From NCBI GenBank assembly GCA_017458625.1, contig JAFTAH010000046.1, positions 1 through 45,123 of the forward strand: a stretch of 45,123 nt of DNA. Direction: 5' to 3'. The notes under the pieces were generated by a model. It was not told the origin of the DNA. It worked only from the letters and a program-made list of their open reading frames with translations, and made no database searches. This document shows positions 43,209 through 45,123 of the stretch, in pieces. The position numbers were made by a program, and so were the translations under genes. Numbering within the stretch: position 1 is the stretch's first letter; every line of letters begins with the position of its first letter. The DNA is from Kiritimatiellia bacterium (GTDB lineage: Bacteria; Verrucomicrobiota; Kiritimatiellia; CAIQIC01; Lenti-01).

Positions 43209-43469
43209 TCAATCCACGATGGTCCAGTCCTCGGACAGCATGTCAGGCTGACTGGCCAACCAGCCGGGCTGGAAATCGCCCTTTGCCGTCTTCATCACGA
43301 TGCACGGCGAAACCGCTACGTCGCGGGCGGGGCCAATCTCCGCCTCCGTATGGAACTCGATGTCACTCGCCAAGCACAGGAACATTCCCTTTCCGTTCCA
43401 CCCGTTCCTTGCCACCTTTTTGCCCTGCTTCATTGCCTCGATGGCCTGGCCAAATGTCATTGCTTTCAT
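43209..43469 (-). CDS. tad2: Tad2-like (DUF2829) anti-Thoeris protein
   Basis: 86 residues, the usual length. The sequence follows DUF2829 almost throughout: MTFGQAIEAMKQGKKVARNG, WNGKGMFLCL, VSPCIVMKTAKGDFQPGWLA, SQPDMLSEDWTIVD. Tad2 proteins are phage anti-defence factors that bind and sequester the cyclic ADP-ribose-type signal (gcADPR) made by ThsB in Thoeris, so ThsA is not triggered. Start ATG 43469 follows AGGAG by seven bases; an ATG three codons on is the alternative. It lies between a DUF6275-like gene and the holin-like gene in the late operon. Binding of a particular signal molecule in this homologue is inferred. Confidence 0.85.
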   Translation of the reverse strand: MKAMTFGQAIEAMKQGKKVARNGWNGKGMFLCLASDIEFHTEAEIGPARDVAVSPCIVMKTAKGDFQPGWLASQPDMLSEDWTIVD

Positions 43470-43506
43470 GTGTTTCTCCTGTGTGTTTGCTGTACGAGGG
43501 TTCAGA

Positions 43507-43746
43507 TTATTTGATGCATCTGTTTTCGAACTTCTTGTAGGCGTCCAGATACCATTCCTCTTTGTCCCCGTTGTAGGTCAGCTCGTAGTACATGCCATCG
43601 GGCAGAGTTGTGCTGAGCAGGTACTTCCAGTTCTGCAAAATCTTGCATTTCCAAACGATGAAAACTTCAAGTTCCGGGTCGGGGTCGCTTTTGTCCAGAT
43701 GCTCCCGAACATAATTCTCCACAATGCCGATTGCCTTAGTATCCAT
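43507..43746 (-). CDS. Small phage protein, DUF6275-like
   Basis: 79 residues. EVFIVWKCKILQNWKYLLST, TLPDGMYYELTYNGD and EEWYLDAYKKFENRCIK match my memory of DUF6275, a small family of phage proteins without known function. ATG 43746 is preceded by AGGAG at five bases, in nearly the same leader as the Tad2 gene (CAGGAGAAA, then ATG). Its codon use is more AT-rich than the structural genes. Being next to Tad2 makes an accessory or anti-host role thinkable, but nothing in the sequence shows it. Confidence 0.65.
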   Translation of the reverse strand: MDTKAIGIVENYVREHLDKSDPDPELEVFIVWKCKILQNWKYLLSTTLPDGMYYELTYNGDKEEWYLDAYKKFENRCIK

Positions 43747-43820
43747 GTTTTCTCCTGTTGGTTATTGCCATTTTATTCAACCAATTTCAAAACTCTTTAA
43801 TTCCGGCCTTCCGCCTGCAC

Positions 43821-45123
43821 TTACCAGTTCCCGACGCCCTTGGCCCCCTTAGCGAGGGCGGCTTCGGCCTTTGCACGGTTGGGCTTGCGGTCGTACTCGA
43901 AGCCCCAGGCGTCCTTGCCGAGGGACTTGATCTTCTTGATCTGCGCCTGGATGTCGGAGGTAGAGCAGTCCTTGTCGAGCTGGCCCATGACACCGCTACC
44001 GAGAGAGGCGTAGGTGTACTTGCCAGAGGTGTGGTGGGTGGCAAGATAGAGGTCGGGATCGACCTTGCGGAGGGCCTTGGCGAGGGCCTTCCAGCCGGAG
44101 GCGGAGCCGTACTCATTCATCTCCAGCCCCAGCGCGCAGATGTCGGCAAAGTCGAGGATGCCGGAGGTCTTGAGATCTGAGGCATACTTGGCGGGGTTGG
44201 CGAGCATGGCGTCGGCCCAGTCGTTGCTGTCGTCGGCCGTGCCCCAGAGAACAATGTGGAAGCCCTCGTTTCGGAAGATCTTCAAGCGGGCTAGCATGAA
44301 GGAAACAACATCCTTGTTGATGGAACCAGTGCCACCCGTGCCGTAGATAGAGTAGCCGGAGTTCTCGCCGTCGCCTTTGTTGAGCAGGAGGAGGTGCACG
44401 GTATCGCAGCCACGCTTCTTGATGGCGGAGAGGTAGGAATTGAACTTGTCATTGGACATTTTTGGGGACAGCATGTTCATGTAGCGTTGGGAGGCATTTT
44501 TCCCGTTCCAGCACGTCGCATGGACGCATCCAAGAGGGTCTCGCTTGGAGGCTGTAGGGGCAGGCGCGGCAGCCGGACCGCAGGAGATGACATTGGTGCG
44601 CCGCTTCCCATCGGCGGAGCAGATGCAGAAGTAAAACGTTTTACACGCCCTAAATGCGTCGGCGTCCCAGCCATTGTAGCCAATGTTGATATTCTTGAAG
44701 TCTCTCGTAGTCCTGGACGTCGAAATCCAGTCGAATTTCCCGCCGCGGCCGTCTTCGAGAAACAGGCATGCGATGGTGTGATCCTTATCATCCCTGGAAT
44801 TGGCGCCAAGATTCTCGCAGCCGCCTTTGACCCACTTGTAGGACATTCCGCTAGACGTGATTTTGAGGGAGTCGATTTGCGCGTCGGAGACCTCCTTGGC
44901 CTTGGATCCGTTGAATCCGCCCCAGCACCAATTGAGAGAGAGAGCAGGGGTAGAGGCAGCAGGTGCTGGCACAGGGGTGGCCTCGTCGGAAGGGGCAGGT
45001 GCATCATCTTTGGCAATGGCCTTTTCGATGGCCTCATTGGCCTTGTCAGCGATGGTGTCAACACCAATCTTTTCAACGGCCTTAACGGCGGCATCGACAA
45101 GCCGGGAAATGGTGTCGGCCGGA
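43821..45123 (-). CDS. Phage enzyme-like protein with TIM-barrel-like domain, 5' end outside the window
   Basis: The frame stays open to the right edge, so at least 434 residues; a GTG at 44972 is not needed as the start. Visible order: a helical part (VDAAVKAVEKIGVDTIADKA), a Pro/Ala linker, a Cys-containing domain (LSLNWCWGGFNGSKAKEV to KTFYFCICSADG), then a barrel-like domain: GCDTVHLLLLNKGDGENSGY, IFRNEGFHIVLWGTADD, ADICALGLEMNEYG, DLYLATHHTSGKY and GKDAWGFEYDRKPNRA. Alternating strands and helices with acidic residues at strand ends resemble glycoside hydrolases; Glu in GLEMNEYG and FEYD are candidate catalytic residues. It could be a depolymerase or a lysis enzyme. Confidence 0.6.
   Translation of the reverse strand, partial: PADTISRLVDAAVKAVEKIGVDTIADKANEAIEKAIAKDDAPAPSDEATPVPAPAASTPALSLNWCWGGFNGSKAKEVSDAQIDSLKITSSGMSYKWVKGGCENLGANSRDDKDHTIACLFLEDGRGGKFDWISTSRTTRDFKNINIGYNGWDADAFRACKTFYFCICSADGKRRTNVISCGPAAAPAPTASKRDPLGCVHATCWNGKNASQRYMNMLSPKMSNDKFNSYLSAIKKRGCDTVHLLLLNKGDGENSGYSIYGTGGTGSINKDVVSFMLARLKIFRNEGFHIVLWGTADDSNDWADAMLANPAKYASDLKTSGILDFADICALGLEMNEYGSASGWKALAKALRKVDPDLYLATHHTSGKYTYASLGSGVMGQLDKDCSTSDIQAQIKKIKSLGKDAWGFEYDRKPNRAKAEAALAKGAKGVGNW

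Overview
The window joins two kinds of DNA. Positions 1 to about 17,124 look like chromosome of a high-GC Gram-negative bacterium. Three tandem membrane/TPR proteins resembling DUF2723, an LA_2272-like exported repeat protein, and GC-rich intergenic spacers with repeated hairpins suggest a member of the PVC group (Verrucomicrobiota, Kiritimatiellota or Lentisphaerota). That placement is inference; there is no rRNA or marker phylogeny here. From about 17,125 to the right edge the DNA is phage-like, most simply a prophage lying against a tRNA-Phe gene.

Chromosomal part. A partial DUF3102-like gene (2-730) faces an orphan hypD (907-2025, minus). ftsH diverges from hypD and is followed by a soluble PAS-type histidine kinase. 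The gaps 5563-6345 and 6922-7404 hold no convincing gene. They contain five copies of a 16-bp motif with an ACGT core, two copies of a ~150-170 bp repeat, and REP-like hairpins. They surround one small exported surface-repeat protein (6346-6921). Three paralogous proteins of 1,035 to 1,066 residues form a leftward operon (16,916 to 7,405). tRNA-Phe (17,049-17,124) has a near-consensus promoter.

Phage part, left arm. Two small genes (33,869-31,935) and one 14,655-bp gene (31,913-17,259, 4,884 residues) read leftward. The giant gene is a phage polyvalent protein. I can see two copies of a zincin-like HExxH module, a RadC-like JAB domain, a phosphoribosyltransferase-like domain, three ADP-ribosyltransferase-like domains, a domain of the PBECR/MuF C-terminal kind, SAP-like motifs and a hydrophobic C-terminal region. 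The likely picture is a protein packaged in the virion and delivered with the DNA.

Phage part, middle and right arm. The terminase subunits (34,033-36,106) read rightward out of a divergent control region containing an inverted pair of 27-bp motifs. A convergent spacer (36,107-36,385) holds four regularly spaced perfect GC-rich hairpins. From the right edge back to 36,386 a leftward late operon has tightly overlapping genes with strong Shine-Dalgarno sites. It encodes a partial TIM-barrel-like protein, a DUF6275-like protein, a Tad2 (DUF2829) anti-Thoeris homologue, two small membrane proteins (probable lysis), an Ig-like protein, connector-like proteins, a six-repeat protein and two unknown virion proteins. 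No capsid, portal or integrase is recognisable, so the phage is divergent or those genes lie outside the window.

The strongest candidate for something new is the counter-defence and effector load: a 4,884-residue multi-enzyme protein together with a Tad2 homologue.
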